A program made the position numbers and the translations under genes. From Chelonoidis abingdonii (lineage: Eukaryota > Chordata > Testudines > Testudinidae): a stretch of DNA of 64,000 nt. Shown here piece by piece: positions 21,815-34,548 of this stretch. The notes below the pieces were generated by a model. It saw only the letters and a program-made list of their open reading frames with translations. It was not told the DNA's origin and did no database searches. Location of the stretch: the NCBI RefSeq assembly GCF_003597395.2, contig NC_133778.1, forward strand, positions 20,320,124 through 20,384,123, written 5' to 3'. Position 1 is the first letter of the stretch. Every line of letters begins with the position of its first letter.

Positions 21815-24384
21815 GCTGCCAGTCTCATTGCTCTGTAAAGGGGTTTGGGATATCACATATAAAACAATCTATCCCATTAATGGGAATCCCCCCCTCCACA
21901 ATTGAATCTGATCCATTAAGTCGCATAAACTTGTGATAGCAGATGCTGCTTATTAATGTGATCAGATCCAAGTGTGATAGCACTGCTTAATGTGTTTAAA
22001 GTGCTCACCAAGGGCTTCATTCTTGGACTACTTGGAAAGTAAGGTACAACTCAGTGTGAGTCAAGGTGGAAGAATGTGCCCCAAAATGATAATTTCCACA
22101 AACAAGAGACATTCTTAATGGTACGTGTACATGTAAGGATATGTTCTCCTCTTCAGGTCTACTGGGTGAATCCTTCCTGCCCCAAACAACAGCACTGTTT
22201 ATATTGGAAGCTGTGCTCTAAATACAGGGGCCTGGGCTGGCAAATTCTCCTCCATATTTCACCCTCTCATCCAACCAAAAATCACAGTTGTGCAGATCCC
22301 GAATACTGGGTCAGCCCAGTACAGATTTGGGGTACAGCTGCAAAACTCAGATCTGGATCCAGATGAGAATATACAGTCTCTGCTCCCCCACAGTTAGAAA
22401 ATGTTTGTATCCAGGGGTTTGGTCTAGGCCCATGTCTTATTCTAGCTTATTAAAACTCGGATGAAATGAGGCCTTTTTTTGCAGACTAGTTATGCTGAAT
22501 CATGTTTGCCTCATTGCCTCACCTTCTGCTGTGCTCTCTTCAGTATTATCTACCCTCTGATCCAAAGGTGACACTAGATCGCTGAAGGTGCACGTCTGCC
22601 CAATGGTTGTACTTGGCTGAAGGGACAGAAAGAAATCAACATCTGTCTTGCCTTGCACTTCACTGCCTCTGCCTGCAAAGATGCAGGGGAGGGGCAGTGA
22701 GAGAGAAAGCAGTGAGAAGAGGAAGAAAATGAAAGAAAAAGAGAGAATGGGAACTAACAAAAAAGGAAAAAAGTATAGCGAGGAAGTCAGAGACAAACTT
22801 CAAGTTGTGGATTATTTCTCACAGAGGCTCTAATTAGGAAGCTTCTTATGGAACTGTGAAGCTGTCAGGCTGCCAAATGTCAGAGTGTTTATCAGAGATC
22901 AGGGGAGTCTCATGTCTAAGGCAGTTACAGTTTGGTGCCATGATCCTCCCGGTTCTTTCCAACATTTGTGACTAACACTCTGTGCTGTCACCTTTAGGGG
23001 GCCTTGAGGCAAAGCAGGGGCTTTATTTCCTATATAACCCCAAATAAACCCTTCCTCATGTCTGGCCTGTTCATACTTGTTCCGTTTGGAGAGGGATAAT
23101 CTACTGTTCAGAGCAGCTTCAGTGTTAGCAGCTCTAGTGACTCAGAGATTCCCCAGGGAAATCCCCCATTTCAGAAATGCAAAATGTCAGTTTGCTAAAT
23201 GAATGTTATCCTTTAAAAAATTGTATATTTTTAATGACTGCTGACAGAAAGCCAGATTCTGATCTCTGTTACATCTGTGCTGCCCTGGAGTGCCATAGCT
23301 TCACTGAAGGGCAGAGGAGTTGGCTATGCTCAGTTCAGGAGAGTGCCCTTCTTCAGGACTGCATTTAAGCACATGCTTCCAGTTAATATGTGCTTAAGTG
23401 CTGTCCTAAATCAGGGCCTGTATCTGAAGTGATGTACTCCAGGTGGTAGTGGTTGGTACTCTATTTTTACTGTGGTGTAAATGAGATCAGAATCTGGCCT
23501 CAAATATTTTCTTTAACAAACCAAAACTTCATGTAATGGAGGGAAAAGTGAGACCTTAGTACTGACATTTATCAAGAGAAAAAAAAACACAATCTAATTC
23601 TGTCCCTTGAACACTAACATTCAGGCACCAGAGTAAGATGTTGTGAGAACAAGGCTTCCACACAGCGTATTTTCACATACAACTAGCTCAGAGTACATTT
23701 CATCAGTTCACAGAAGGTCTCTTAGCTATCTCACACAGGGGACACACTTGACCATGCTCAGAAATGAAATATTACTAATTCACAACTTAGCATAAATTCA
23801 ATAAACTTTCAATGTGGAATGAAAACTTCTAATAATCATTTGTAAGCAAATGTTGCCATTTAGTTTATTGACTATTTCAATCAAGTTTAACATGGTTCTT
23901 CCTGTTTGCATATATAATGATGTGTGAGTCTCTGTGTGAATGTACATTTGAACAATAATTTTTAATGGAAATCTTATACACAGTATATCTTTAGGGTTTT
24001 TTTTAATGACAATTGATTTAAAAGCTATTTGTCTAATAGAAGAGAGAAAATGTACAGATCATAAAGTTATATTTTGTTTGATTCCAAGACAGTTACGAAC
24101 AGTTTCATGGTATCATATACCTATGACTTCAGACATAACACACCAATAATCATAGCTGGGTTTAATTCCTGTAATCATAGGACCTACAGTTCTTGTTACA
24201 CTCCAAAATCCCACTGGCTTCCATTAACCCTCATGGTTTATGTGTTATGATAATTGTCTTTAATTTTTCTCATCCTTGAAAAAAAAGGGAACATCTCATT
24301 GCTGTGACATCAAATCCATGTAATATGCTCTTCCCGATACAATCATCATCACCTACTATCTGAGCACCATCTCTAGTTCTACTT
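21815..24384. other. Unique sequence with small simple repeats
   Basis: No gene recognised. A purine-rich tract lies at 22684-22785 (GAGAAGAGGAAGAAAATG type). A short inverted-repeat unit with AAGCACATGCTT and ATGTGCTTAAGTGC lies at about 23346-23420, like the one at 62632-62760. Confidence 0.5.
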
Positions 24385-24490
24385 CATTTTCATAAGAATG
24401 GCCAAACGGGGTCAGACCCGTGGTTCATTTAGCCCAGTGTCCTGTCCTCCAGCAGTGGCCAATCCATTGCCTATAGCCAGCTAGCTCCCC
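24385..24490 (-). mobile_element. CR1-type LINE 3' end fragment
   Basis: Read on the minus strand it has the CR1 3' region order seen at 29640-29735: a gap-containing version of TTGGCCACTGCTGG, then AGGACACTGGGCT and CTGACCCCGTTTGGCCATTC. This is a short 3' remnant only. Confidence 0.7.
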
Positions 24491-27183
24491 AACTTTGAAA
24501 AAATAATATAGGACCATAAAATCCACTTTGTAATCTCATCCCACACAGAAGCCTGGAAGCTCAAGAGTCTCCTTTATGTTATTCAGAGGGAAAAAACAGA
24601 ACAGGGCAATTATTGAGTGATCCATCCCCTGTCATCCAGACCTTCCTTAGGGACACCCAGAGCATAGGGTTGCATCTCTAACCATCTTGACTAATCACCT
24701 GAGATGAAGTAAAGTTTCTATTAAAACATAGTGGATTTAGCAAGCAGTAGGTCCCACATGTCCATCCTCAGGCTGAGCCACTGCTTTAAAAGTTTTTCAT
24801 ATACCATTCTTAAGTGATTTTATTTTTACCACATGACAATAGTGAAATATCAGAAAATCTCAGGCTGCTGTTATCAGAGGCACAGTACAAAAGGTATTTT
24901 TAGCCTGTTTCTTATTCCCCATTCCTGACTTGTCAGACACCATGACATGACTCCCTCACTCCAACACCAGAAGTCCCAACAAACAGAAAATTATTTCCAA
25001 CTGGCAAACATGCTGTTTACTTTCCAGAAAAATTGCACTTTCCAATCTGACAGTTGATCAAGGGATCCCCCCGCTGCTGTCAGCAGGAAGAAGTGTTTAA
25101 ACACAGGGATGAGAGTTTAAACATTTTCTCATTATCACAGAATAAATAAATAAATAAAATAAAGGCATTGAGACTCCTGGACCACCTGCTGTGAGAGTAA
25201 TGAAGCTGTGTCACATGACCAGAGTGAGAGGACTTTTATCTCTGCCCCCAATATCATTACTGAAGTGACACCTGTCACATGACCCAAGTCAGATCTTTTA
25301 TCTGTGTTCCCCAAATGCAGTTCTGGGTTATGGTGGGATTTTTTTGTGCACAGTGCATTGCCCATTTGTGCCACTATGGACAGAGTTTTGTCAGCATTTG
25401 TATTAGAAAACTCTGCTTCTTTTCTTGGGATTTATAAATTGGCCATAAAAGTTCACTTTCAGCTGATGCAAAACGTAGAGACTCTTAACCTGGCAAGGAG
25501 GGTGTTTCATTTATTTATTTTTTTAAAGGCATATATTCATTATAAAAATCTTCTGTTAAGCTGTGCACATTTTAAAAAAGGATGTTTATAAATTAAAGGG
25601 GTTTTTCATTCAAATTTCTTTTAAATCTACGTATTTTTGTGTGACTTGCTTTTTTGGTGTGGCAGTGGGGCTGGAGCCTGAAGTTCTCCACTTGTGTCCC
25701 CCACCCTGCCCTCCTAATGAACCGTCTCCCTGTCTTGAGGGAGTGTCGGGGGAGGGAACAGTTCACTCAGTCCTTGACCTCTCTGCTGATGCTGCTGTCA
25801 CAGTTTCCTCTTCGTGCCATTTGTAAAGGGTTTTTTTGTGATGTGTCCATTGGCAAATGCATAACTTCACACAGACTTCCATGCAGTGATGACAATACCA
25901 CACTATCCCACTTTACACACTGGAAGCACTTCATTCTTAACTCAGAACGGCTCACTCAGCACATGGTAAATGACTTGTGACTGGCCCAGGAGGGTTAGAT
26001 TTGAACTGGCACCCTAGAGGTGAAAGAGTCCGGATTGCATGACCCCCATTCCCCACAGTCAGCTATCTCCACATTTGAAAAAATAGTGTAGGACCATAAA
26101 ATCCACTTCACAGTTTCATCCCTCTCTCCTTCTTGATGCACCAGGAAGAGATAGGGAGTTTAGCCCACAGCATTTGCAAGGTCCCTTGCACTCAGCCTGG
26201 ATCTTAGGAGATCGGCTAGAGGCAAGTGCCTCTGTATTCCTGTGTAGCCCCTCCTTCCCAGCCTCCATGGCAATACAACTCCAGGCATGGTGTTCTCTGG
26301 CTAGCTGTTGTCCCTGAAATCACTGCTGGGCTGGGCTGGGCTGAGCTGTGTGTGTCACATCACAAAAGGGAAACTTGCTTAAGTTAGTGCTTCCCCAGTC
26401 ATCAGTAGTTTAGGAAGAAAATCCCTGTGGAGTTGGCAGGTGGTATCAGTGATGCTGTGTAGAGAAAGCAGTTTCCCTGCCCTCTCCATCTCAAAGTCCC
26501 ACCTACAAATTCTTTAAACAGAAGATCAATGGACCACTTCCATCATTCAATCAGGAATAGGAAAAGAGTGCTGAGGGGCTCTCCTTCACCCACAGGAGCA
26601 CAAAGTATGATTTGTCCCTTTGGCAATTTGAGTTTTATGGGGCAAGGGAAGGCAACTTTGAAAAGCAGCTGTTCTGCAATTGCAAAAACTACTTTCCATA
26701 GGAATCTGTAATGCATAGTCCCAACAGACACCACCCTGAAAAAGTGATCTGCTTCCAATCTTCCAGTTTACAGAATTCTATCACCCTCTATTCTCTACAA
26801 ATCCTTTAATTTAACATGTTTTTGGTGCTTAATGGCCCCTAGTTAGGAGGAGACATCAGACTATAATCTTTCCAAATAGCTCTTGGTTCTCCACTGCCCT
26901 GCACCTTGTGTGTTCATTTATACCTTTGCAAAGAGAGTGCAAAACACTACCATTCTGACTTGGTAGCTTTTGACACCCATTTTGCACATGTAAATGATTA
27001 TACAAGGACAATGGAGAGCCATTATGGTCAATAATACACATTGGAAATGCACCACGCCTTTCTACTTGTTAAAAGCTGTTACCATCTAACAACTGACTCC
27101 TGTACATTGGAGAGATTTTTTACTTTGAAAAATAAACAACCCTTCCCCCAGACAAGATTAAATGTTGGAATTTAGCATAGAAA
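24491..27183. other. Unique sequence, no gene seen
   Basis: No coding feature supported. A (TAAA)n simple repeat lies at 25140-25162 and a run of GGGCT units at 26328-26345. Open frames around 25304-25980 have no recognisable domain and overlap each other. Confidence 0.5.
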
Positions 27184-27289
27184 TGAAGCGGCCTACTTCT
27201 GTGGATGGCAGCTTGGCCCAACCCGTAAGAAAAGTCAGTTTGCCCACAAAGAATTCTCCAACTGTCCAAGGAAGATAGATGATCCTTGT

Positions 27290-27750
27290 TAGGGATTCAG
27301 TACTCAGAAGAGCTGAAAAAACATAGAAGTGGACAACAGCATGGCATTCTGCCTACCTGAAGCCAAGAAATTAGATGCTACTTGAAGATTGGCTAGGCTT
27401 CTGAAATGGATGGGCGAGGATCCGTTGGTCGTGGTTCAAGCTGGCATTAAAGACACTGAATTGTGGAATATCTCACCGATAATAGATAGCATCATGGAAC
27501 TTGGGTGCATGCTGAAGAAGAAGACTACCCAAGCGATCTTTTCTGAGATCCTTCCAGTCCCGCAAGTGAAGAAAGACAGAAGGCAGAAGATTCTGGAAGT
27601 GAACCATGGGCTAGGTAAGTGGTTTAGAGTGGAAGGTCTGTTTTTTGTAGAACACTGGTCCACCTTCTGTGGGGAGATGGGTCTGTATAATTTGGATGAC
27701 CTCCACCTCTGTAGAAGGGAATCCAATCAGCTGGCAGATGGACGTTAAAC
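27290..27750 (+). pseudogene. CR1 ORF1 with SGNH esterase-like domain, degraded
   Basis: A DSVLRRAEKT-like block near 27296 (a decayed GDS-type start of SGNH esterases) is followed by the open frame 27389-27748 with VVQAGIKDTELWN (where relatives have GTNDT), FSEILPVPQVKKDRRQKILEV, and near the end GLYNLDDLHLCRR, which carries the DxxH pair of the family. In CR1 LINEs ORF1 encodes such an esterase, thought to act in the retrotransposition particle. The catalytic Ser region lies outside the open frame and the family asparagine is altered (AGIKD), so it should be inactive. The sequence runs into the ORF2 start at about 27840. Confidence 0.72.
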
Positions 27751-27839
27751 TAATAAAAAAGAGGAGGGTAAAAAGAGAGAAAATTTTAGCACAGAATCAA
27801 GATCCCGTGAACAAAATGAATCACAAAACCAAAGGACAT

Positions 27840-28113
27840 GAACAGAAGAAATTGTTGAATTGTCTGTACCCAATGCTAGATGCCTGGGTAACAAATAAGA
27901 GGCACTGGAATTAGTAATTTATGAGCCTAAATTTAATATATTTGTATTACTTGAAACCTGATGGGGTAAGTCACACACCTGGAATGTTAAAATTAATGGT
28001 TGTAACTTATTTAGGAAGGACTGAGTGAGCAAAAGAGGAGGTGGAATGGCACTCCATGTCAAAAATGGCATTACCTGTTTTTGAGTCACAGTAATTGTGA
28101 AGAAAATGATCTT
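27840..28113 (+). pseudogene. CR1 ORF2 endonuclease N-terminal remnant
   Basis: LLNCLYPMLDAWVTNKRHW corresponds to the start of the CR1 apurinic-like endonuclease (NxxS and NK.E region). Further similarity follows in broken frames up to a hydrophobic stretch near 28075. The catalytic half is absent. Confidence 0.6.
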
Positions 28114-28126
28114 CAATGCTTAGGGA

Positions 28127-28220
28127 TCAGTGAGACAAGGTGAGTGAGGTAATATCTTTTTTGGACCAACTTCTGTTGGTGAGAGAGACAAGCTTTCAGA
28201 CTTACACAAAGCTCTTCTTC
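28127..28220 (+). repeat. Short interspersed repeat inside CR1 copy 1
   Basis: The segment from GAGACAAGGTGAGTGAGG to GCTCTTCTTCAGATC is an interspersed repeat. Its opening (GACAAGGTG-GTGA) recurs at 63866-63885. It sits exactly at the internal gap of the CR1. The class is uncertain; it is probably a SINE or a short DNA element. Confidence 0.55.
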
Positions 28221-28254
28221 AGATCTTACTTAGTGTCTTAATAGATAAAGCACA

Positions 28255-29265
28255 AGTTGGGGTGTTCTACAGACCACCAAATCACAGGAGGGAACAGGCT
28301 GGTAAGCCTAACTTCAGTACCAGGCCAATTAATTGAAACTATAGTAAAGGACAGAAATATCAGATACATAGATGAACACAATTTGATGGGGAAGAGTTAA
28401 CATGACTTTCATAAAGGGAAATCATGCCTCACCAATCTATTAGAATTATTTGAGAGCAGACAAGGGTGATCCAGTGGAGGTGGTGTACTTGGACATTCAG
28501 AAAGCCTTTGACAAAGTCTCTCACCAAAGACTCTTAAGCAACCATGGAGTCATGGAATAAGAGGGAAGGTTCTCTCATGGATCAGTAACTAGTTAAAGAC
28601 AGGAAACTAAGAGAAGAAATAAAGTCAGTTTTCAGAATGGAGAGACGTAAATAGAGGGGTCTCCCAGGGATCTGTACTGGGATCAGTGCTGTTCAACATA
28701 TTCAGAAATGATCTGGAAAACGGGTAAACAGTGAGGTGGCAGAGTTTGCAAATGATCCAGAAGTACTCAAGATAGTTGAGTCCAAAGCAGACTGTGAAGA
28801 GTTACAAAGGGATTTCACAAAGCTGGACAACTGTGCAACAAAATGGCAGATGAAAATCAGTATTGATAAATGCATATTGGAAAATGTAATTCCCAAATAT
28901 ACATACAACATGATGGAGTCTAAATTAGCTTTTACCATTCAAGAAAGAGATCGTGGAGTCGTTGTGGATAGTTCTTGAAAACATCTGCTCATTGGGCAAT
29001 GGCAGCCAGAAAAGCTACAATGTTAGGAGCCATTAGGAAAGTCATAGATAATAAGACAGTAAATATCATAATGTCACTATATAAATCCATGGTTTGCCCA
29101 CACCAGGAATCCTGCATGCATTTCTGGTCACTCCATCTCAGAAAAGATATATTAGAAATGGAGAAGGTACAGAGAAGAGCAACAAAAATGGTTAAGCGTA
29201 TGGAACAACTTCTATGTGAGAAGAGGTTAAAAAGAGAGGGACTATTCAGCTTGGAAAAGTGATGA
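28255..29265 (+). pseudogene. CR1 reverse transcriptase, copy 1
   Basis: Broken frames carry the reverse transcriptase order: VGVFYRPP (about 28258), VVYLDIQKAFDKVSHQ (about 28480), [16 protein letters not shown] (about 28656), a mutated catalytic box FANDPEVL where active enzymes have FADD (28745), ATKWQMKISIDKC (28840), then RKATMLGAIRKV, SLYKSMVCPHQESCMHFWS and MEKVQRRATKMV up to about 29265. The catalytic Asp pair is changed and stops separate the blocks, so the enzyme is dead. Confidence 0.85.
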
Positions 29266-29789
29266 CTAAGGTGGGATATGATAGAGGTCTATATAATCAT
29301 AATTGGTGTGGAGAAAGTGAATTGGGAAGTATTATTTACCCCTTCACCTAACATAAGAACCAGGAGTAACTTTGAAATTAACAGACAGCAAGTTTAAAAG
29401 AAATACAAGGAAGTACTTCTTCACAAAATGCAGTCAGCCTGAAGAACTCATTGCCAGGGATGCTGTGAAGGCTCAAGTATAACTGGATTTAAAACAGAAT
29501 TAGATACATTCATGGAGGATAGGTCCATCAGTGGCTATTCGCCAAGATGGTCAGGGATGCAGCCCCATGCTCTGAGGGTCCCTAATCCTCTGACTGCCAG
29601 ATGCTGGGACTGGACAACAGGGGATGGGTCACTTGATAATTGCCCTGTTCTGTTCATTCCCTCTGAAGCATCTGGCATTGGCCACTGTCAGAAGACAGGA
29701 CAGTCTGACCCAGTATAGCTGTTCTTACAACTTGCATCCAAGAGTTTTAAAAAAACTGATGGTTAATGTTGATTTTCAATAAGTCTTGG

Positions 29790-30890
29790 AACACTGAGGA
29801 AGTTCCAGAAGACTGAAAGAAAGCTAATGTTGTGCCATCATTTAAAACGGGATCTCCTGGATAATTATAGGCCTGTCAGTCTGACCTTGATCCTGGGGAG
29901 AGATAATGGAGTGGCTCAAAGGAGACTCAATGAATAAAGAATTAAAGGAGGATAATATATTTATGAGCAATCAACACAGGTTTATAGAAAATAGATCCTG
30001 TAAAACTAACTTGATATCTTTTTTTTTCAATGAGTTGAAAAATTTGGTTGACAAAGGTAACAGTGTTCCTTTAATGTACTTAGGACATCTGTAGGCCTTT
30101 GACTTGGTGTTGCATGATGTTTTGATTAAAAAATAAAACTATATAACATTAACATGGCACATATTAAATGGCTTAAAAGCTTGCTAACTAATAGGTCTCA
30201 AAATGTAATTGTCAGTGGGGAATCATTAATCAAGCGGTATGTTTCTAGTGGGTTCCCACAGGGAGCTGTTCTTGACCCTACACTATGTAACATTTTTATT
30301 GATGAGTTGGAAGAAAACATAAAATTATTACTGATAAAGTTTGCAGATGGCACAAAAGATGAGGAAGTGGCACAGCTCACTAATACAGAGCGATCTGGAT
30401 CACTTAGTAAACTGTGTGCCGCAAACAATATACATTTTAATACGGCTAAATGTAAAGGTGTGCATCTAGGAACAAAGAATCTAGGCCATACTTACAGGAC
30501 AGAGGACTCTATCCTAGGAAGCAGCGACTTTGAAAAAGATCAGTTGAAAGTGAGTTCTCATTGTTACACTGTGGCTTAAAAGGCTGTTGCGATCCTTGGG
30601 ATGAATAAACAGGGGAACCTTGAGAAAGAGTAAAGAGGTTATTTTACCTCTAAATTTGGCACTGGTGCAACCACTGCTGGAATACTGTGTCCAGTTCAGG
30701 TGTCCACAGTTCAAGAAGGATGTTGATAAATTGGATAAGGTTCAGAGATAAGCCACAAAAATGATTCAAGGATTAGCAAACCTGCTTTATTGTGCTAGAC
30801 TCAAGGAGCTCAATCTATTTAGCTTAACAAAGAGAATGTTAAAGGATGACTTGATTGCAGTCTGTAAGTACCTAAATGGGAGACAAATAT
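29790..30890 (+). pseudogene. CR1 reverse transcriptase, copy 2
   Basis: Blocks in order: QHRFIENRSCKTNLISF (near 29970), a decayed AFDxVxHD block (near 30095), GFPQGAVLDPTLCNIFIDEL (30250), the catalytic box as FADGTKDEEVAQL (30341) with the second Asp replaced by Gly, NIHFNTAKCKGVHLG (30430), then LLEYCVQFRCPQFKK-like and KVQR-like blocks (30670-30760). The longest open part is 30154-30579. Inactive by mutation and frameshift. Confidence 0.85.
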
Positions 30891-30949
30891 TTGATAACAG
30901 GCTCTTTATTCTAGCAGAGAAAGATATAACATGATCCAGTGGCTGGAAG

Positions 30950-31201
30950 CAAGGGCGGCTCTGGGGATTTTGCTGCCCCAAGCACGGCAGGCAGGCTGCC
31001 TTCGGTGGCTTGCCTGCGGAGGGTCCGCTGGTCCCGCGGCTTCGGCAGAGGGTCCGCCGAAACCACGGGACCAGCGGATCCTCTGCAGGCAAGCCTCTGA
31101 AGGCAGCCTGCCTGACGCCCTCATGGCGACCGGCAGAGCGCCCCCCGTGGCTTGCCAGCCCAAGCACACGCTTAGCGTGCTGGGGCCTGGAGCCGCCCCT
31201 G
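30950..31201. mobile_element. Palindromic non-autonomous hAT inside CR1 copy 2
   Basis: The ends CAAGGGCGGCTC and GAGCCGCCCCTG are inverted repeats, flanked by a perfect 8-bp duplication GCTGGAAG (30942-30949 and 31202-31209). The interior is a large imperfect palindrome: about 55 bp from 30987 pairs with 31061-31115. It inserted after the CR1 and so is younger. Confidence 0.9.
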
Positions 31202-31445
31202 GCTGGAAGCTGAAACTAGACAAATTCATACTAGAAATAAGGCATACATTTTTAACAGTGAGAGTAATTGATTTACCAAGGATAAATTGGTGGGTTCTCC
31301 ATTACTGACAACATTTAGATCAAGATTGCTGAAAGATCTGCTCCAGGAATTATTGTGGGGAAGTTCTATGGCCTGTACTATACAGGAGGTCATATTAAAT
31401 GATCAGAATGGATCCTTCTGGCCTTGGAATCTATGAATCTATGAT

Positions 31446-34400
31446 CTTGCTTATCCCATACCTTCACCAGTATAACCCCATTGAATAGTGGAATTCCTTC
31501 TGATTTAAAGCGGCACAAATCAGCTCAAAATCAGAATCAGAGGGTCATATTTATTAACACTAAATTCCCTCTGACACTATAAAGGAGCTGGAAAGTAAGG
31601 ATAAATAACACCCACATTGAGGTTGTGTAAAAGAGACTTACTGTAAATGAGTATTAGGTCCATAAAATGTAGAAATTGAAAAGTCCTAGTTCGTCTCCCT
31701 GTCAAGCTAGATAGTATTTTAAGATTGTGAAATATGGTAAGAAATTCAAAGTATGTCCTAAGCCATCACTGATTTAGGGTCTTATCCTGACCACTTTAAT
31801 CATCAGCATATTCCTTGCCCAGACAAGTTCTCCCATTCACTTCAATGGCACTACTTAGGTGAGTAAGGATTATTCATGCATGTAAGGTTTGCAGGATAAG
31901 GCCTTTAGAATAATTTCTTGGCTTAAATTTCCCTCACAGCTTTGCTTTGAGGCTATGCTGAGGCTTCCAGTTTCTGGACTTCCCCAAATACTAGGAGATG
32001 AGCAAAGGTGCTTCAGATGATTGAATGAAACAGAGAAAAGCACTGTTAGTAAGAACTCTTCTTCTAACTTCTTCTAGGAAGAATCTCTGTGTGGAATATG
32101 GTAGGAGTGAAAGAATTCCCAGCTACTCCCACCAGCCTTCCCCATCGGGAGACACCAGAGAGCACCTTTTTTGTTCACAGTCTGTCAGCAGCCCAGAGAT
32201 CAAGGGCGTTAAAACCAGCTGGTAACTCACTAGCGCATCAGTGCTCTTTGCAACAATTTTACCATAAACAACCTTTGTTTTCAGTCATCTTAATTCCTCA
32301 CTGCCGTCACCCTCTCTACACCTACACATCTTTCGGATACAACATAAGAAGACCTCTGAATTAGGCTTTAAACAGCTGGCCCACAATGCACATTTCTATT
32401 GCTCTGCTGGTGTGGAATCGGTAGAGTGATAATCCTGTTAGTAATGGCAGAAGCTCCCCCTTGGAAATCATAACAATTAGTCTCAAACAATTCCTTTTGT
32501 TGATGACTTTATCCAAGAAACCATCTTCCCTGGAAACTTCACTCAACTTTAGACTAATCCCCTCCTTCCCTCAGGAGCTCTTTTGTTGGAGGAGATTGTA
32601 GGCAAGCCCCGGGCCTGACAGGTCTCTGTAAGCCTTGGATCAGTCCCTACTTTCTTTCAGTTGTCAGCCCCCATCAGTCCTGTTTGTTCATCAATCTTCT
32701 GGTCCAGGGATCTCTCTATTAAGAGACAAATGGCTGAGTTTATTCGGAGGGTCCAAACTCTAGACTATGCTTTTACTTCTTGGTTGCCAAGTCAATCTTC
32801 CTGATGTTGCTTTCTAAAAAATACAAAAGACACATCAGGGCATCTGCACTGTCTCCTTCCTTCCCATTGAAAGGTGACTTTTATAAAGAAGTCTCCCTGG
32901 ACCAGATTGTCTTCACAGTTACGTCAGTGTAAATCTGCTGATTTCAGAGGAGTCATTCCAGATGTCCCCAGGTGTAACAGAGAGCCGAATCTGCCCCTAT
33001 AACCAAGAATGCTATCAGGATAAAAATCTTGTGCCTAGAGAGTTCTTGATAGGCTAAATCTATAAATTGAAAGAAAAAATATGTAATCCCAAATAGTCTG
33101 CAGATTTATTTGCTTTAGTGACTTTGATTATTATTAAAGATAAATTTAAAACAACTCTAAGCTTTGTGTGGACACCCCTGTGGCCCAGCTAGTTCAGTAG
33201 CACAGAGCTATAAAGGGGCCCCTGCATTGGATATTTGCATTAAGGGTACCAGTGTAAGAGGGGAAGTAGGCTCCTCAGAGCCACTAAATTCCCCCTCTGT
33301 CTGATGGATGGTCGGAGATACAACCGGGTGGAGACTGAATGGAGCTATGGCATGGAACATATGACATCCTGGATTTGGACGTGGCATAGTTTATTTGCTC
33401 CCAGAGCACTGGGAGTACAAGGAGGGGATTGTAACAATGACATGGTGCCCCTTCCTGTGGGTTCCTGGCAAAGCCACCATTGAACCTTTTATGTTCTGTT
33501 CTTTGTTTTTATTTTTGTACCACATTCAGGTTGAGTAGTGAAAGCAGGCTGCCAGTTTCACTGTTTCTAGTCAGTTTCACTTTCTCATACATGAGCACCA
33601 TGTTGTGCTTTAGATGCCAAGTTATCATTATTTAGATTATTTTAAAACTGCTTTTAATTGGCAGCTGTTAAAATACTAAAACCATTTCTATTACATTTAA
33701 CATCTCACTCTTTTTAAAAATATATATAAATTAAAAAAATCTAAATTTGTACACTTCTAGATTACTTCTCAGTAACTGAACATTGGAAGAGAACTTGAGT
33801 TGATATTTAACTTGTCTAGTATGTAAGGCAAGAGTGTGTGTGTGTGTGAGAGAGAGAGTGAGTGTGATGAGGGAATAAGAAGGAACAGTGTCAACATGAA
33901 GTCAAGTAAATATTTTTAAAAAATAATTATTTTTGTGATTGTGCTATTTTAAAAATTTAGTGTGTGAAAGACCCACAAAAACAGGGGAAACTGATGAAGG
34001 TTCTGATCCTGCAAGCACTGAAGCATAAGCATAACTTTACTCAAGTGAGCAGTCTAGAGCCTTCAATGGAATTACTGACAAGAATAAAGTTACTTGGGTC
34101 CTGATCCTGCGAACACCTATCTGACTGCACAGAGGAAACAGCAAAACTGACTGCACAAAATCTCCTGACAAATGCACAAAGTAAACAAACGGGGGGGAAA
34201 AATTGAACTTTTTTTCTGCATTTTCTTTCAGTAATAGTGATCTGTGGTGTTATTTGTTGCAAGAGTAGGTAAAAGGTATTCAGACTGAAGTAGGATTTTT
34301 AAGTTAACAGTTTCCCAGTAAAACTGAAATATACACTGTGTAAAATCAATGCTGTTATGATTTAAAACAATTTCAGCATCTTTACCTAGCTCTTCTCAGA

Positions 34401-34548
34401 CATTAGAGCACACGCAGGGCCAAATGCTGATAATACTGTTATGCTGATCTAAACCCAAAGGAATTCCATCTACTGAAGTGGTCCTGGTTTTACAATGATG
34501 TAATTGAAAGCATAATCTGATCCATGGCATGTGTGCTGAGTTACTCAG
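31446..34548. other. Unique sequence, no gene seen
   Basis: No exon or RNA gene recognised. A (TG)n(AG)n tract lies at 33834-33860. Two short inverted-repeat units are visible: about 31783-31905 (GGGTCTTATCCTGA to AGGATAAGGCC) and about 34002-34116 (TTCTGATCCTGC, repeated as GTCCTGATCCTGCG). Confidence 0.5.

Larger units (their letters stand above)
27184..29735 (+). mobile_element. CR1-type LINE copy 1 with internal deletion
   Basis: The order is ORF1 esterase-like region (about 27290-27745), start of ORF2 endonuclease (about 27840-28110), a short interspersed repeat (about 28127-28220), reverse transcriptase (28255-29265) and 3' region ending in CTGACCCAGTATAGCTGTTC. The endonuclease jumps from its N-terminal part to VGVFYRPP next to the reverse transcriptase start, so the middle of ORF2 is missing. 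All frames are damaged. Confidence 0.85.
29740..31445 (+). mobile_element. CR1-type LINE copy 2, 5' truncated
   Basis: The second CR1 starts within ORF2 and ends with the typical tandem tail AATCTATGAATCTATGATC near 31428-31446. It is split by a hAT insertion at 30950-31201. It lies directly behind copy 1 in the same direction. Confidence 0.85.
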
